NCBI GenBank assembly: GCA_047967505.1
Contig: CM106538.1
Length of the DNA: 64,000 nucleotides
DNA from: Dipteris shenzhenensis
Taxonomy: Eukaryota; Polypodiophyta; Polypodiopsida; Gleicheniales
Reading direction: 5' to 3' (one strand)
The notes under the pieces: generated by a model
What the model was told of the DNA's origin: nothing
The model's input: the letters and a program-made list of their open reading frames with translations, nothing else
Databases searched by the model: none
Position numbers and translations under genes: made by a program
In this document: piece by piece, positions 35,053 through 46,758 of the stretch
How the letters are laid out: each line of letters starts with the position of its first letter
Numbering within the stretch: position 1 is the stretch's first letter

Positions 35053-35373
35053 TCAACAACAAAGGCCGCTGAAATAACTTGAAGATGATTTAAACATTGA
35101 GAAGAACTCCAAGAGGATAGAAACGGTGAAAGGAAGTGTACATTCGATGACATTCTTCCCTTTCGTCTGTTGTTGCGTGTCATTGGCTATTGTCATTTTC
35201 ATGGAAGGAGTCATAGGAGAGGCTTGAAAATCTGGGCACGCATTCGTTAGTCCTGAAAAGTGAGTATGTGTATAGTCAACGAGAATGATACACAATTGCA
35301 AATCGAAAAAGATGATTGAAGACAAGCGAAGATGGAAACCTTTAGTGAAGTTGCCACTGTCTGTTTCCATCAT
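35053..35373 (-). CDS. Possible 5' exons of an unrecognised gene (35340-35373 and from 35252)
   Basis: An ATG at 35373 opens MMETDSGNFTK (34 bases), followed by donor aaag|gtttcc and, 87 bases on, acceptor cttttcag (35253-35255). The joined frame continues in phase with NACPDFQASPMTPSMKMTIA and NDTQQQTKGKNVIE, and closes at 35053. Whether a later donor joins it to the exons at 33992 is not resolved. The composition is hydrophilic with SPMTP-type sites, similar in style to the downstream exons, which hints at one gene of about 1.8 kb on the minus strand. Confidence 0.35.
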   Translation of the reverse strand: MMETDSGNFTKGFHLRLSSIIFFDLQLCIILVDYTHTHFSGLTNACPDFQASPMTPSMKMTIANDTQQQTKGKNVIECTLPFTVSILLEFFSMFKSSSSYFSGLCC

Positions 35374-38300
35374 TTAGCGGAGCCCTCCATATCTAGAATG
35401 CGCAAAAGACTTGAAGTGGATTACCTTACCCTCCATGCATACTTATATAGCCACACCATGCACCGATAACAACGTCGCAGAGTCCGAGAGGCTGGAGATA
35501 AGAATAAAGTGGTCGAATACCACACAATCTCCAGCGACCACGCTTTGCAATTTGGCGCAATCAATTCTCATGAACCGAATTAACACTCTAACATTCTCTT
35601 GCTCTCATTCGTTTGCAGGACTTAGTGACGGGCAATCCTGTGATCGCTTCTGGGCGATATACTTGGAGTTAATTTTTGCACCCTTTTCCTATCTAATGGG
35701 TAGCGTTCACAGTAATTTTTCATGCATTACAAGGCTGCAATAACTACCGATCTCAGCAAATTTACAAAATTACAGAGAGCAGCAGCTTCGAATTGATGGA
35801 GCCTTTGGTTCAATCCACAAATAGGGCGTCTTCATCAATGTATTCGGCAAGCTCCTCACCTTGGAGAGCCATGCAAGTCGCATGCAAAACACTAAGAAAT
35901 CAACGCACCTTCTCACAATGACTGCATGCAGCTGGCGCTCCCAAAAACGGTTGCTCTGTGCATCAAAAATCCCACACTTCGTCTAGCCATGCAGTCCTAT
36001 TTCAAGCGTCGTAGTGAACATGCATCAGAATCATCAGCGAAGATACGAGAACAAGGGAGGTGGCGACCTAAAAACTTTAATTAACACTAATTAAATCAGA
36101 ACGTGCAACCAATGCTGTTAAGCCACCTATTATACGTTTTATTTGAATTTTCAGATGCAAATAATATTCAATTTCAGCTTTCCTAAAATCCTAAGGATGC
36201 TAAGGCTAACCCGAGGGGCAGGCCAAAAAGCAAAGGAAAAGGACATGGCTATTGCAGAGATTCTGTTTTGTCATTTGCAAATGGAGTTTCGAACAAAGCA
36301 AAAGGTGAGCGAAAAAAGAAAACGAAAGCCAAGAGCTCACAGCTAAAAATGAAATTGCCACCCAAGAAATGTGAGCGTCGTATGAAGAGCCCATTTTTGT
36401 TTCTTTGAGCTCGTGTCTGGTCGAATAAACGAATCGATGCGAATGAATATCCTACTGCAGCCAGCGATGTGGGTATTATGTGACCGCCCGGAAATGGCAC
36501 CAAGGCACCAACTCCCCAACCAGTCCGTATGTTTTGGCCGTGCATCGGAATAAGCTCGCTCTTTGCAGGATTGGAGGAATTTCTGGGCTGGAATTTGGGA
36601 ACTTTCAAAATTGGAAGGTTGCAGGATCTATTTGTCACTAGTGGACTTGGGCAGTCTACCCCAGGTGGTTTCCTTGCTGCATCGACCCGTGGGCTTTCGA
36701 TTTAAATTGTGCGCGGCGCTACGTTCGGAGAAGAAGAATGATTACATATCGATCGTGGCGTGCGAGTTCGCACGATACAAACTGGGCACTGGGAGCAATT
36801 CGACAAGGAAAGTTGTTTAAGCATCACGGTCCTATATATATGTATATTCTTTGATTCTCTCAGGAGATGTAGTTGGCAATAACAAAAATTTCCAGAAGGA
36901 AGAGAGAACGTTCGTTGTTGCAGGCGGTAGCAAAAATGCTGCTAAAAGCGATGCTACGATTCACGAGCCTGTTGATTCTCTGTTCAAAATTCGTTGGTTG
37001 AATCTGATGGAAAGTCGATTCGATGCTGGAAATCCGTCCTCTTGTCAGAACATCACCGGGAATCCCAGCCTGTCATCACAAATTTGCCCGTTCACGAAAT
37101 ATATATTCAAAACCCGAAAAACCTTTTTGAGATCTTTTTGCCCAATTAATAACCCCAACGACAACACTCTCTTGGAGTTCCTATCTTATCTCCAAAATGA
37201 GATCAAAATAGGAAATTTGCTAGTATATTATAGGTCTTTGGCACACTATTCAACTTGTGGCCTCTCTCCTCCCCCCCCCTTGTTAAGGGACTACTCTTGT
37301 GCACCCCTATCTTTTTCATAGTGTAAGGGGTTGCACCTGTGGATTTTTTTATCTTTTTCAAAATGTAAGGGCATCGCATGAATGCCCATGTTGAGAGGAT
37401 ATAATTTTTTGAAACAAAAATGAAGAAAAAACTTTAACTTGGTGGAAAACCTAAATACCCAATACTAAAGGCGTTGGTGGGCCAAGCAAGCCCCCAGAAG
37501 TTGGTGCAGTAGAATCGACAAGTATTTTACGGATCTGGAATACATAAAGTCCAATGTAGATCATACTCTCTGCTAAAAAGCTCAAGGGGAAGACATCACT
37601 ATTGTATCTCTTTTTTTTGTAAGAAAAAATGATAGGATATCTATCGTGGCATTAAAGTTTCGACTGTTCAGAGCTTAACGTGTAAGTGACCATCCCATTG
37701 TTTTTATTTTTAAAGAATTATTTTTTCAAACAACTTTTAAGCATGCCAAAAATGTATGGAACACCTGTAATGGCTAGAGTTGTGACTTATACTCATCTAT
37801 GAGTAGTATTCATAAACATGTATAAGAGGAATTTCAACAGGCACTTAGAGCTAGGAAAAGAAGGTTGCAGCAGCTTATGGGTCAGCTATGTCCTTGGCTA
37901 AAATGGACATTCCACTGCTCAACACCTTACTACCATGCTTAAACGTGGAATCAATTTGATAAGGGCTTATATGCATCTTTAAAGAAATTAAACCTATTAT
38001 CTTTCCTCAAAGTTGTGCCTTTGGCAATGTCCTTAAGGCACTTTGACATGCTACAGTTCGAAGGAGCATTGTCCATGGTGTTGATGCCCTCCAATGTTAC
38101 ACGTTAGCCATTTTATAGTTGCTTGAGTTTTTACTGAAGTTTCAACGCAGGTCCCTACTCATCCACGAGGTTCATGGGCCTTCAAGAGCATAGCAAAATG
38201 TAGGGTATGCTATCACGAAATGTTAGATGCTTGTCTTGTTAAATGCTTGTCTACGCATAAGGGCGTTGGGTGCTTGGCTTGCGGATCCTCTGAGAGAGAG

Positions 38301-39880
38301 GTCAACTAGCCCAGAACTGCTATACGCACACTGACACTTCCAGATCGATTATTGTTCAATAGGATCGCTGGGGAGAAGATATGGTAGCAGCATTAAGGGC
38401 CTGGAAAACGAGGAGATGTTTGTATTTTATCTGTGGCGCTCCTCTAATGTTTTTGGTCGCTCAATGGCGCGAATACTCTAACAGAGAAGCCATTATCGTC
38501 CATCGAGAGACTTTGATGACTACTAGACACAGTTCTCTCTCTGCACATTTTATAGCTCTACCCGTCACGGAGAGATTGAGTTGGGCTAATGCTTTGTGTT
38601 TGGTCACAAATGGAGGAGAAGTATTTATCCTATGATGTGATTGGCCCATGCAAAACACTTATTTAGAGATGTGGGTTTCTTTCTGCCCGAGAGACTCCTT
38701 TTTTGAGCAGACTTTGAGATTTTAACGTTCCAGACCTGCAGGAATGGCTTTAGACTTGTGCAGCTTCATATGCATTTCCATATATTCTTGTCCTTCCATT
38801 GTAGAAGAACACAGTCTCAGGCAAGAAGATCGCCATTTTGGGATTTTCCTGTTATTCCAACCAGCTACTGCGTAGAGCTCATGGCTTCCATCCATTGCGT
38901 AGTACTTAGAATTGCCAGGATAATGCTATTGTTTCTATCTACTCTTGCTCGACCAGTACAAAGACTAGTTTAGATCATGACGTGCTGTACTATATGCACG
39001 CAAAGAAGTGGGATTGTCTAACTCTTACTATCAATGGCCAACTTTGTGTATGGTTCAACAAGTAGATGAGTGTAGGAGAGGCACGATTAGCTATTACTTT
39101 CTGGCTCCAATATGTATAGATTACTATAATGATGCAAAAAAAGCGAGGGAATGAAGCCTAGCATGCTGGTGAGAAAAGCAGCATTGTGGCTAAAAGGTCA
39201 CCCTGATGTAGCTATATTTCTAGTTATATAGGAAGGCAGGGATGTGTGGGAATTAGAGAAAATCAATGTCTGTTTGGAAGCCGCGAGCATTGGTATCTTG
39301 GACTCACAAGTCACATAGATAGCTACATGGTAATATGCTCTATAACATTACATATGCAAGAGAGTGAGCCCTAAGAACTTCTCTTGCTTCTCCTACTACC
39401 GAAACTGTTTCATAAGCGTCCACAAATGGTGTTAGAAGAATGGACGATGCTCATTGAAATAAGCTCTACGTACAGATGTAGCTGCATTTCACTGTACTTT
39501 AGCAAGCAAAGTGACCTTCTATATACTTTGTTTCATGTTATATTGCAAAGGTGGAACTGTGCCAGACTTGCTACCAGCGGGGTGTGCTGCTCCAGCTTTT
39601 CTTACGGTTTCGTGGAACCTTTAGTCTCGTCTCGCTGCCCATAAGGGTTTAACGAATTATCCATCGACCGGAATGACAGTATGAAACAACTCCTCTCATA
39701 ACCTGCAGTTCTTCTCTAAAGCTGCAGAGCTAGTCATGGCTGAGTTATAGTATATTATAGTCACAGGCTTTTCTAAAGTTATGCATGCTAGCCATTTGAC
39801 GTTTGCTTGAGGTTTTTTATTGAAGTTTCAATGGCTTTTCTCTAACTTTGATGGAAGAGGAAAAGGCCATTGGAATCTCA
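35374..39880. other. Spacer of mixed composition, no gene recognised
   Basis: Open frames such as 36851-37321 (plus, 156 codons), 36249-36638 (minus) and 38381-38635 (plus) lack domains and show no clear splice borders. GC content is higher than in the flanks at 35.4-37.1 and 38.3-39.7 kb, so decayed genes or promoters are possible. A phrase of about 55 bases (tagccatttta...gcttgagttttta(c)tgaagtttcaa) around 38105 recurs around 39790. Confidence 0.35.
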
Positions 39881-39882
39881 CT

Positions 39883-39902
39883 ATATATATATATATATAT
39901 AT
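39883..39902. repeat. (TA)n microsatellite
   Basis: Ten TA units after ctcac. Confidence 0.9.
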
Positions 39903-39917
39903 AAAAGACTATTTGCC

Positions 39918-40344
39918 ATTTGTTAAGGAAAGGAGGACATAAGTGTTTAGCTTAAGCATGATTAGATTTTGGTTATTAATGACCTAGCTTGAGAGCTACT
40001 ATGTTGTAAAAATAGTTACTTCAAAGCTCTTTCCCTTCTATAACTAGTTTTCCTTTTTTAAAGAAGTACTTGCAAGGGAATTTCCCATTTATAAAATAAT
40101 CACGGTCATTTTTTAAAGAGATCCTTTAGGACATTTTTGAAGAGATCCTTTAGGATAGTGTGGGGTAGAATAGATCAATATAATGATTGGTCCTGATTAG
40201 TTAGAAAAAAGATAGACCACTTGTATTACTGTAGATTAAGTATAGATGGGCTACAAGCTTGTGTATATGTATATAAAATATTGGGCTTGAGTCTACTCTA
40301 TTCCTTGGTGGAATTGCTTCGTACCGTCTTAGTAATTTTTTACT
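39918..40344 (+). mobile_element. Possible solo LTR (weak)
   Basis: The stretch begins tgttaaggaaaggagg and ends ttttttactaca. A TATA-like tatgtatataaaata lies near 40264-40278, about 70 bases before the end, the layout of a plant LTR. I could not find a matching target duplication, primer-binding site or second copy. An internal duplicate of agagatcctttaggac occurs at about 40117 and 40141. Confidence 0.25.
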
Positions 40345-42164
40345 ACATCAAATGGAAATGACTAGTACAATTACTTTTTATGCTTATCATTGACTAGTCA
40401 GACTTGTCTAGTGGGAAGGCAACCATACCTTTTCAGGATTACTCAAGAAAGAAAATGGAGGAAGATCCCCACTGAGAAATTTCATACTTGGGAATTTTTT
40501 ACACTCTACTACACTTAGCATACTCTTGGGCAATCTCCACTATGGTTTGAGGTTGCTTCCTTGGGCAATCTCCTTTATGGTTTGAAGTTGCTTCTTGGGC
40601 TATTATTACTCTGGCCAATGTAGATTAAATTTTCTAACCTTTGTCTCGGTTATTTCCTTTATGTTTTGAGGTATAAGTGTAAGTATTTAATTTTTGGCCA
40701 ATGTATGGTAAGTATACTGAGGTTGTATCTTGATTTTTTGAACTTGGGAATTCCCTTGGACTTGGTTGGAACACCCAAATTTATGGTTTACTTGAGATTC
40801 CCACTTATTACTTGGATTTCACTAACATTTTATATACATTTCTTCATACCTTTAATTGCTCAGATTATTGTTGAATAGTAAAATGCCAAGATTTGATTAT
40901 GCTAATCTAGATTGAGTGACACGGATAACAACTATGTGTCGGCATTGAATCCTGGTTACCACAGCTTAAATGAATTGTTCTAACTTTCATTTGGTTGTGA
41001 TGGTGCCAGGTGACTCGGCATACCTCTCCATCAGCTTTGCATTAGAAAATCTAAGGCATGAAGACACGATGTTGGCAATTTCGAGGAGCACTCTACAACG
41101 GATTTTCTCCAAGTACTGCTAGATAAGAATGAACTCTCTATTGGAGACTAATCATCAGTATCATTGTACTTTCTGAAATGTACTGATATAAATGTGAGTA
41201 TAATATTTGACTCTCGCGTTGACACCTGATTAAGAGGAATGGTATGATATGGATTATTCTCACTTGTGCAGTATTGAGAAGTTGGTTATTAATGGACTAC
41301 TCTCACTAGGTGTTTGAAAAGGGCAATAGTAGATGTTTGCAATTTGTTTACTATAACATTGAAAACTGGTCCAGTAGTGTAATAGGATAGATGTTTGATA
41401 GGCAAAACACACACACACACACACACACACACCACATACACACAAGGATGCATGTATAAGAGAGAAAACTCCCAAGGTGACAAGAAAGGCTCTCAAGACA
41501 TGGAAAGCTAGGGAATAGTCATGTTATTGTGGGCAATAGCAATATACTAAAAAAAAAAAGCAAAGCTATGAAGAGGCCTCCTAGCTTCTACAATTTTGCT
41601 AATGTTGGACATCAAAGTAGGTGATGTGCAACTTTCACTTCCTATATTATGAGGTGTTCTCATAAATCAAAACAATTTTCCTTTGTGATCATGTAGGCAA
41701 TGTCCTACTCTAAGACATACAAGAACAAGCAAGTTCAACTTTGCTCTTGGCATTCAACATGCTAGGCTCAATCACTCTATGCTTCCTTGGGAATGTGTTC
41801 AAATTCCAACAAAGCACTACACCAAACAATGCTCACTGGCCAAAAGGCACATCATGTGATAGAAGATGGGAATAATGGGAGCAAGGCCCTATCATTAGCT
41901 CAATCATTTGATGGAAAGCACGATTAATTGCCATTTCTCTAGCATGCTCACTGGTTGAGAATCTCTACCAGACCATTGCCACTTATGGTGTAATGTTAGG
42001 TAAGACAATTAGACCCGAAGAATGAATTAGTACTTATTGATTTCACATGAATCAGATTGTAGACACAACACTATTATTGATTCAAACCATAGTTACAACC
42101 TTGATCAAGTGCCTACTTCCAAATAGGCCCTTCCAATTAAGAAGAATTCAAAATTATATTAATT
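40345..42164. other. Spacer with an (AC)n microsatellite
   Basis: No gene recognised. A 45-base duplication (cttgggcaatctcc...atggtttga(g/a)gttgcttc) sits at about 40530-40605, and an (AC)n run of about 13 units lies at 41406-41432. Confidence 0.5.
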
Positions 42165-42780
42165 AATGCAAAAATGAGGAGGGGAGGGCTGGAAGGCAAA
42201 GCAAAGGGGTCAAGAGGAGAGTGAGTAATGAGTAAGTCCCTCTCTTTATGAGGGAAAGGGCCCCCCTCTTCTCTTGACATACCTATAATATACTCTCTCA
42301 TAACATCATCATCATCACTTAGCCTGGTTGTAAGACCTTGTGAGGAGAAACTAGATGTGCATGAAGTTTTGAAGATGCTTCTTTGAACTTAGCTTAATTG
42401 GGGTACTCCATCTTTTCATTTAAGACATCAATTGATTTTATATCTTTGATTTTAGCCTATTTGGTGTATTAATCAATGCAAAAATGAGGAGGGGAGGCCT
42501 GGAAGGCAAAGCAAAGGGGTGAAGAGGAGAGTGATTAATGAGTATGCCCTTTTATTTATGAGGGGAAGGGCCCCCCCCTTCTCTTGACCTATCTATAATA
42601 TACTCTCTCCAAACATCATCATTTAGCCTAGTGGTAAGACCTTGTGAGTGGGTATTAGATGTGCATGAAGTTTTGAAGTTGTCCCTTTGAACTAAGCTTA
42701 ATTGGGGTACTCCACCTTTTCACCTAAGACATCGATTGATTTCTCTCTGTGATCTTAGACTATTTGGTTTCCTACAACTA
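42165..42780. repeat. Tandem duplication, two ~310-bp copies
   Basis: aatgcaaaaatgaggagggg starts at 42165 and again at 42475. Both copies run through gaagggcccccc, a short cttctcttgac stretch, atactctctc, gtaagaccttgtgag and catgaagttttgaag. Differences include a shorter catcatcat run in the second copy. The G/C homopolymers inside can pair with each other. Non-coding. Confidence 0.92.
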
Positions 42781-44670
42781 TATACATTGTAATTCCATGT
42801 AATCGAGCATGGTTTATCATTACATAGATAAAATTCCAATGAAAGCTCACATTCAATCAAAACAAATCTTTGAGATTTTGTATGAAATCCTTTTTTATGA
42901 CATTTATATTGAAAAATATTGTATTGATGATTGTGCTTGTCACATTATGTATTACATAATGGGTTTTCTTTCTTCTATACTTCAAAACTAAGGGTAGATA
43001 ATACCAATTGCAGTGGTTACTACTTTTCCAAAGAAAATTGACAATGATAAACATGATATCCCATTACTAAGAACCTAACCACAGACAAACTTGACGTAAA
43101 TACACACAAACTTAGCTTAATCTAGCCTTGCTTGACCAAACCTGACCAACTCTATCTAAACTATATAACAAATGACAAAATCCAATCCAAACACAAGATA
43201 CACAATAAAATCACAGACAAACACAATAATGTTGCACACACATATAGATTGTCTAACGTGCGCATCAAACACACATAGACCAAATGGGCTAGTATTGCGG
43301 CAAGTAGAGAGAGAAAGAGAGGGGAGCAATTTGAAGGGCAAAAGGGAGGCAATTTAAACCTTATAAAGTATCCTCTTACCCCTTCCCTCCTTCCTTTTCC
43401 ACAAATCAATACAATTTGCATTCTTTGCAATTGGGGTGCTCATTCAAAAGTTAAAATTGCCTTGCCTTGTAAGTCAAATGTGAATCATCATTCAACAAGC
43501 CATCATGAACCAACTCATTTGATAAACCCATTTGATTCAAAAGAGTTTAGAAAATTCACTTAATGTGCTCATCGCTTTCAACATAACATTTCTAGTTATG
43601 CGAGGTTCACGAACACAATAACATAACTATTCTAGCTATGTGAAGCTCACTAAAACAACCATCCAAAAAATATACAAGAAGAGAAACAAAGATAGTTGAG
43701 GACATGCACCTTCCAACCATTACCTTCTATTTAGAGGCAATTATTTAAAGTTGGATTCTTACCATTACCTATTTGTTTAAAGTTGTGTTAAATGGCCAAC
43801 ACCTATTATTAGGGGTTGTTCACCTAGTTTTACCATTGAGATTGTCCACATTTGTTTTGGATTATTGTAGAAACTTGTCAAATCACTTAGAATTGGGTTG
43901 TTAATGGATGATAGATGCTCCTCATCTACCCTGTTGACCTACCAAATTGCCATCAATGGAGGTAACTTATAGAATCCTCTCCCTAAATTAATGATCACAT
44001 TGTGGGTCATGTTTTTTCACATTATTTGTACTTTGTTCATTGAAATTCAATGTTGCCCATAGCTGTTGTTTGTCCGTCCCTCATACTTAAAAAAAATAAT
44101 TAAATAAAGGTCTTTGAATGGCCTTTCAGGTAAAAGGTCAACTCTAGACCCCATGAGCTAGAAAGGTCTCCCGTACTTTGATGGGAGACCCTTTGTAATA
44201 GGCCTAATCGAAAAGAACAAAATGGGAATCGTGTGAATCTCATAAGTTGCGAAATACACTCCCTGTCTTTTTTGTGCCCTTCACGACCATGTTGAAACTA
44301 TCTTCATTGTTTAGGCACTCCTCACATTTGTGCTATTAATCAGTGGAGTGAAGGTGCATTGTTGTGCTCTTGAGACATTATTATGTTGCCACATTCCATG
44401 TTTAGATCCTTATGATCAATAGTCTAGATCGTGTTGCTTAACCATTTTAGTTACATCTCTACCTTGTAAGGGCATTGATGTGGAAAATCACACTGACTTC
44501 CAAAGCGTCACTAAAGCACTCATCTTGTGAGGCTAAGGCACCTAACCTAGAGTGTGGTCCTTTGTGTTGAGCATTGCTAGGATGAGTGGGAAGGCAGGGC
44601 AATGCACCACAACCTGAACCTTGAGGAGTGAATTGTGGTTAGTTGTAGTTTTTGGATGGGAAGAAAAGGT
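42781..44670. other. Spacer, nothing recognised
   Basis: Short frames only. A small hairpin, ggtctcccg...gggagacc, lies at about 44163-44190. Confidence 0.4.
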
Positions 44671-44677
44671 GGGAGTG

Positions 44678-44679
<2 letters not shown>

Positions 44680-44710
<31 letters not shown>
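44680..44710. repeat. (GA)n microsatellite
   Basis: About 15 GA units ending gatgtagc, roughly 35 bases before the small MITE. Confidence 0.9.
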
Positions 44711-44712
<2 letters not shown>

Positions 44713-44745
44713 TAGCAATGATGCTACGGAAACAAGATTGACTTA

Positions 44746-44824
44746 GGGTGTTTACACACTATGGGCGCCCAAGATGCCATAAGTGCATGTGAACCGCCTT
44801 GGGCGGGAAAGTGTGTAAACATCC
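44746..44824. mobile_element. 79-bp MITE with TTA target duplication (Harbinger-like)
   Basis: The ends are gggtgtttacacact on the left and, as the complement of the right end, ggatgtttacacact: 14 of 15 bases match. The pairing continues imperfectly into the g/c-rich interior. The element is bounded by tta at 44743-44745 and again at 44825-44827. A 3-bp TTA/TAA target duplication with GG-starting inverted repeats is the hallmark of PIF/Harbinger MITEs. It lies about 360 bp upstream of the DUF1191 start codon, so it may sit in that promoter. Confidence 0.75.
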
Positions 44825-44827
44825 TTA

Positions 44828-45187
44828 TTTGAAGTGAGTAAAGGAATTGAAGTTTGAACCTACAAACGCAACATGTGAAGGAAGAATAGAATGGTTAGGT
44901 TAAGGAGAGGAGATGATGTTAAGAGCAGGAGTGCGTGTTGTTGGAACTCGGTCCAAGTTCCACCGTCTTGCAAACAAACGTACGAGAAACGAAGCTGTGA
45001 CTCACTAGGGACTTCATGTCCACATAAAAGGGGCTCTGCAAATGTGTTGAATCTTTTGCATGAGCACCAACAAGCCAGCAAGCATCCTGGGCTACACGAA
45101 TGACTCTTGATTTAGAAATACACAAAGTGGTAAGGATCTGTGATGAATCTTTTGCATGAAGAAGCTCGCACTCTGTTTCCATCATCC
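44828..45187 (+). promoter_or_regulatory. Likely promoter/5' leader of the DUF1191 gene
   Basis: This lies between the MITE and the start codon. A 16-base direct repeat, tgaatcttttgcatga, occurs at about 45049 and 45143. Frames on both strands here look like chance. No unambiguous TATA box is visible. Confidence 0.35.
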
Positions 45188-46186
45188 ATGACTCTCATCC
45201 CCTGCTCCCTCCACTTCCTCATCGCCTCTCTTCTCCTCGTCTCTGCTTCTCCTCCTCCCCACGACTATCACCTCTTCGACTTCCCCTCCCATTTCTCCAA
45301 CACCACCGCCAATGGCGTCCGCCGCCAAGGCATCGACACCGCCCTCCGTAAATATGCCTTCATGGCCCTTTCTCACTCCCGTACCGGCATCATCTATAAC
45401 GTCTCCTTGCCTCCTTTCTTGAATGGTATCTCCTCCCAGACTCTTCGTGTCCGCTCCGGTAGCGCCCGTAAACGTGGCCTCGTCTTCAATCAGTTCGTCA
45501 TTCCCCAGGGCGTCGTGGTTGTCACCGGTGGCCCTTTCGTTGTCATGGTCTACCGGAACATCTTCAACTTCACCGTCTACTCCTTGCCCGACGGATACGA
45601 GTTCGTTAGCCCTGTTGTTGGCATTGTCATTTACACCTCTTTGAACACCTCCTTCGACGATCATCCCCTTCCTGAGATGAACGTTGTCTCTCCCAAAACT
45701 CCAATCACGGCTCGTGTTCCTCTCTCTCAGTCCCTTGGCCAAAATGTTCCCCTTTGTGCATTCTTTGACATCAATGGGACTGTCACGTTCCTTAACGTCA
45801 GCTCCGCTCCTAACGTTTGTGCGTCTTCCAGCCTGATGGACGTTGCTCTGGTTCTGCCATCCTCTCTCCTTTCTCCTCCACCGGTTTCCCCTCCGCCTAA
45901 GCCTCTCACAAGACCCGCATCCAGAAAAAGTGCCTCGAATACATGGAAAATCGCACTCTTGGCCGCCGTTGGAGGAGTTGTGGCTCTAGCTCTCTTGATT
46001 ACCATTGCAGTGCTGGGAGTTAGAGTGAGTGAAAAGTGTAATATGGTAACTATGGAAGAGCCTCCCGACAACGAGGAAACTCTCCAAACCTCGTTGATCG
46101 GTCACACGAGAGCTCCAACAGCTGCAGGTGTTCGTACGCGTCCGGTTCTAGAAACTGGGAGCCTGCGCATTCGAGGAACTGCCTGA
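45188..46186 (+). CDS. DUF1191-type plant single-pass membrane protein, 332 aa
   Basis: The ATG at 45188 gives a cleavable signal peptide (MTLIPCSLHFLIASLLLVS) and then a Pro/His-rich start. Upstream in-frame ATGs at 45140 and 45143 would put a charged segment before the signal peptide and are unlikely. The extracellular part carries DUF1191 signatures: ALRKYAFMALSHSRTGIIY, LRVRSGSARKRGLVFNQF, PQGVV, a YRN-F-N segment, PDGYEFVSPVVGIVIYTS, then VPLCAFFDINGTVTF and a cysteine pair. About six N-glycosylation sequons (for example NTT, NVS, NFT, NTS, NGT) fit export. A proline-rich linker (SPPPVSPPPKP) precedes one membrane helix at about residues 256-278, and the cytosolic tail ends with the family's TRPVLE motif. 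The family is plant-specific and of unknown function. The gene is intronless, has strong C-ending codon bias compared with the AT-rich surroundings, and shows no break. Confidence 0.9.
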   Translation: MTLIPCSLHFLIASLLLVSASPPPHDYHLFDFPSHFSNTTANGVRRQGIDTALRKYAFMALSHSRTGIIYNVSLPPFLNGISSQTLRVRSGSARKRGLVFNQFVIPQGVVVVTGGPFVVMVYRNIFNFTVYSLPDGYEFVSPVVGIVIYTSLNTSFDDHPLPEMNVVSPKTPITARVPLSQSLGQNVPLCAFFDINGTVTFLNVSSAPNVCASSSLMDVALVLPSSLLSPPPVSPPPKPLTRPASRKSASNTWKIALLAAVGGVVALALLITIAVLGVRVSEKCNMVTMEEPPDNEETLQTSLIGHTRAPTAAGVRTRPVLETGSLRIRGTA

Positions 46187-46758
46187 AGCTCCAGTACCAG
46201 CGTTTGTTGGACTTTAATGGACGCACATACTTCCAAGTTTGCGTGAGTTTCTGCCTCTTTTGGATTACAAAGTTTTCTTGTTCCAGCCGCGGATTTACAG
46301 GATCAGAAGCATGTGTGACCATAAAAGTTCGATCAAAGATGATAGCAGTCTTCTGGTTACAAGGGTATTCGACATTTTGGCTTCCCCCCTCTTCTTGCAA
46401 CTTTTAGAGGCACACGCAACCTCATACAAAGAGCCCCACTTAGAAAAATTCCTGCGGTCTTCATGGGTTCTTCATAGATCATTGAAGCTTGGGAGGAAGG
46501 CTTGCATCCTGCCAGCTTCGTCCCGGAGCAACATTAATTTTGCTAAGGTCTCTTCTATCGTGTCTCGGATGTATTTGTTCTATGGAAATCGACCATGCTG
46601 CCATTCGTTTTTTTCTTAGCGATTCGACAAAGTCTCCGACGACATGAGGAAGTGCGTCAAATTTTTGTTGAGCAGGTAGCTGTCTAGGACTTTATCCATT
46701 GAAGTACTTCTTATCTTGTCTGTAGCGTAACGATCTCTAAGTCTTTTTTTTTCGGATT
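46187..46758 (+). other. 3' region of the DUF1191 gene, no gene seen
   Basis: The 126-codon plus-strand frame (46239-46619) and the minus-strand frame 46050-46400 lack domains and overlap one another. At least the first few hundred bases probably belong to the 3' untranslated region. Confidence 0.35.

Noticed and set aside
34797-35183. 128-codon minus-strand frame
   Set aside because: It overlaps the splice-supported exon frame at 35053-35252 in another phase and has no domain.
36851-37321. 156-codon plus-strand frame
   Set aside because: Starts without a convincing ATG (TTG), no domain, ends in a low-complexity proline/serine stretch; kept only as part of an unassigned spacer.
45182-45742. 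186-codon minus-strand open frame
   Set aside because: It lies antisense to the strongly supported DUF1191 gene; its open state follows from the codon bias of the sense gene, and it has no domain.
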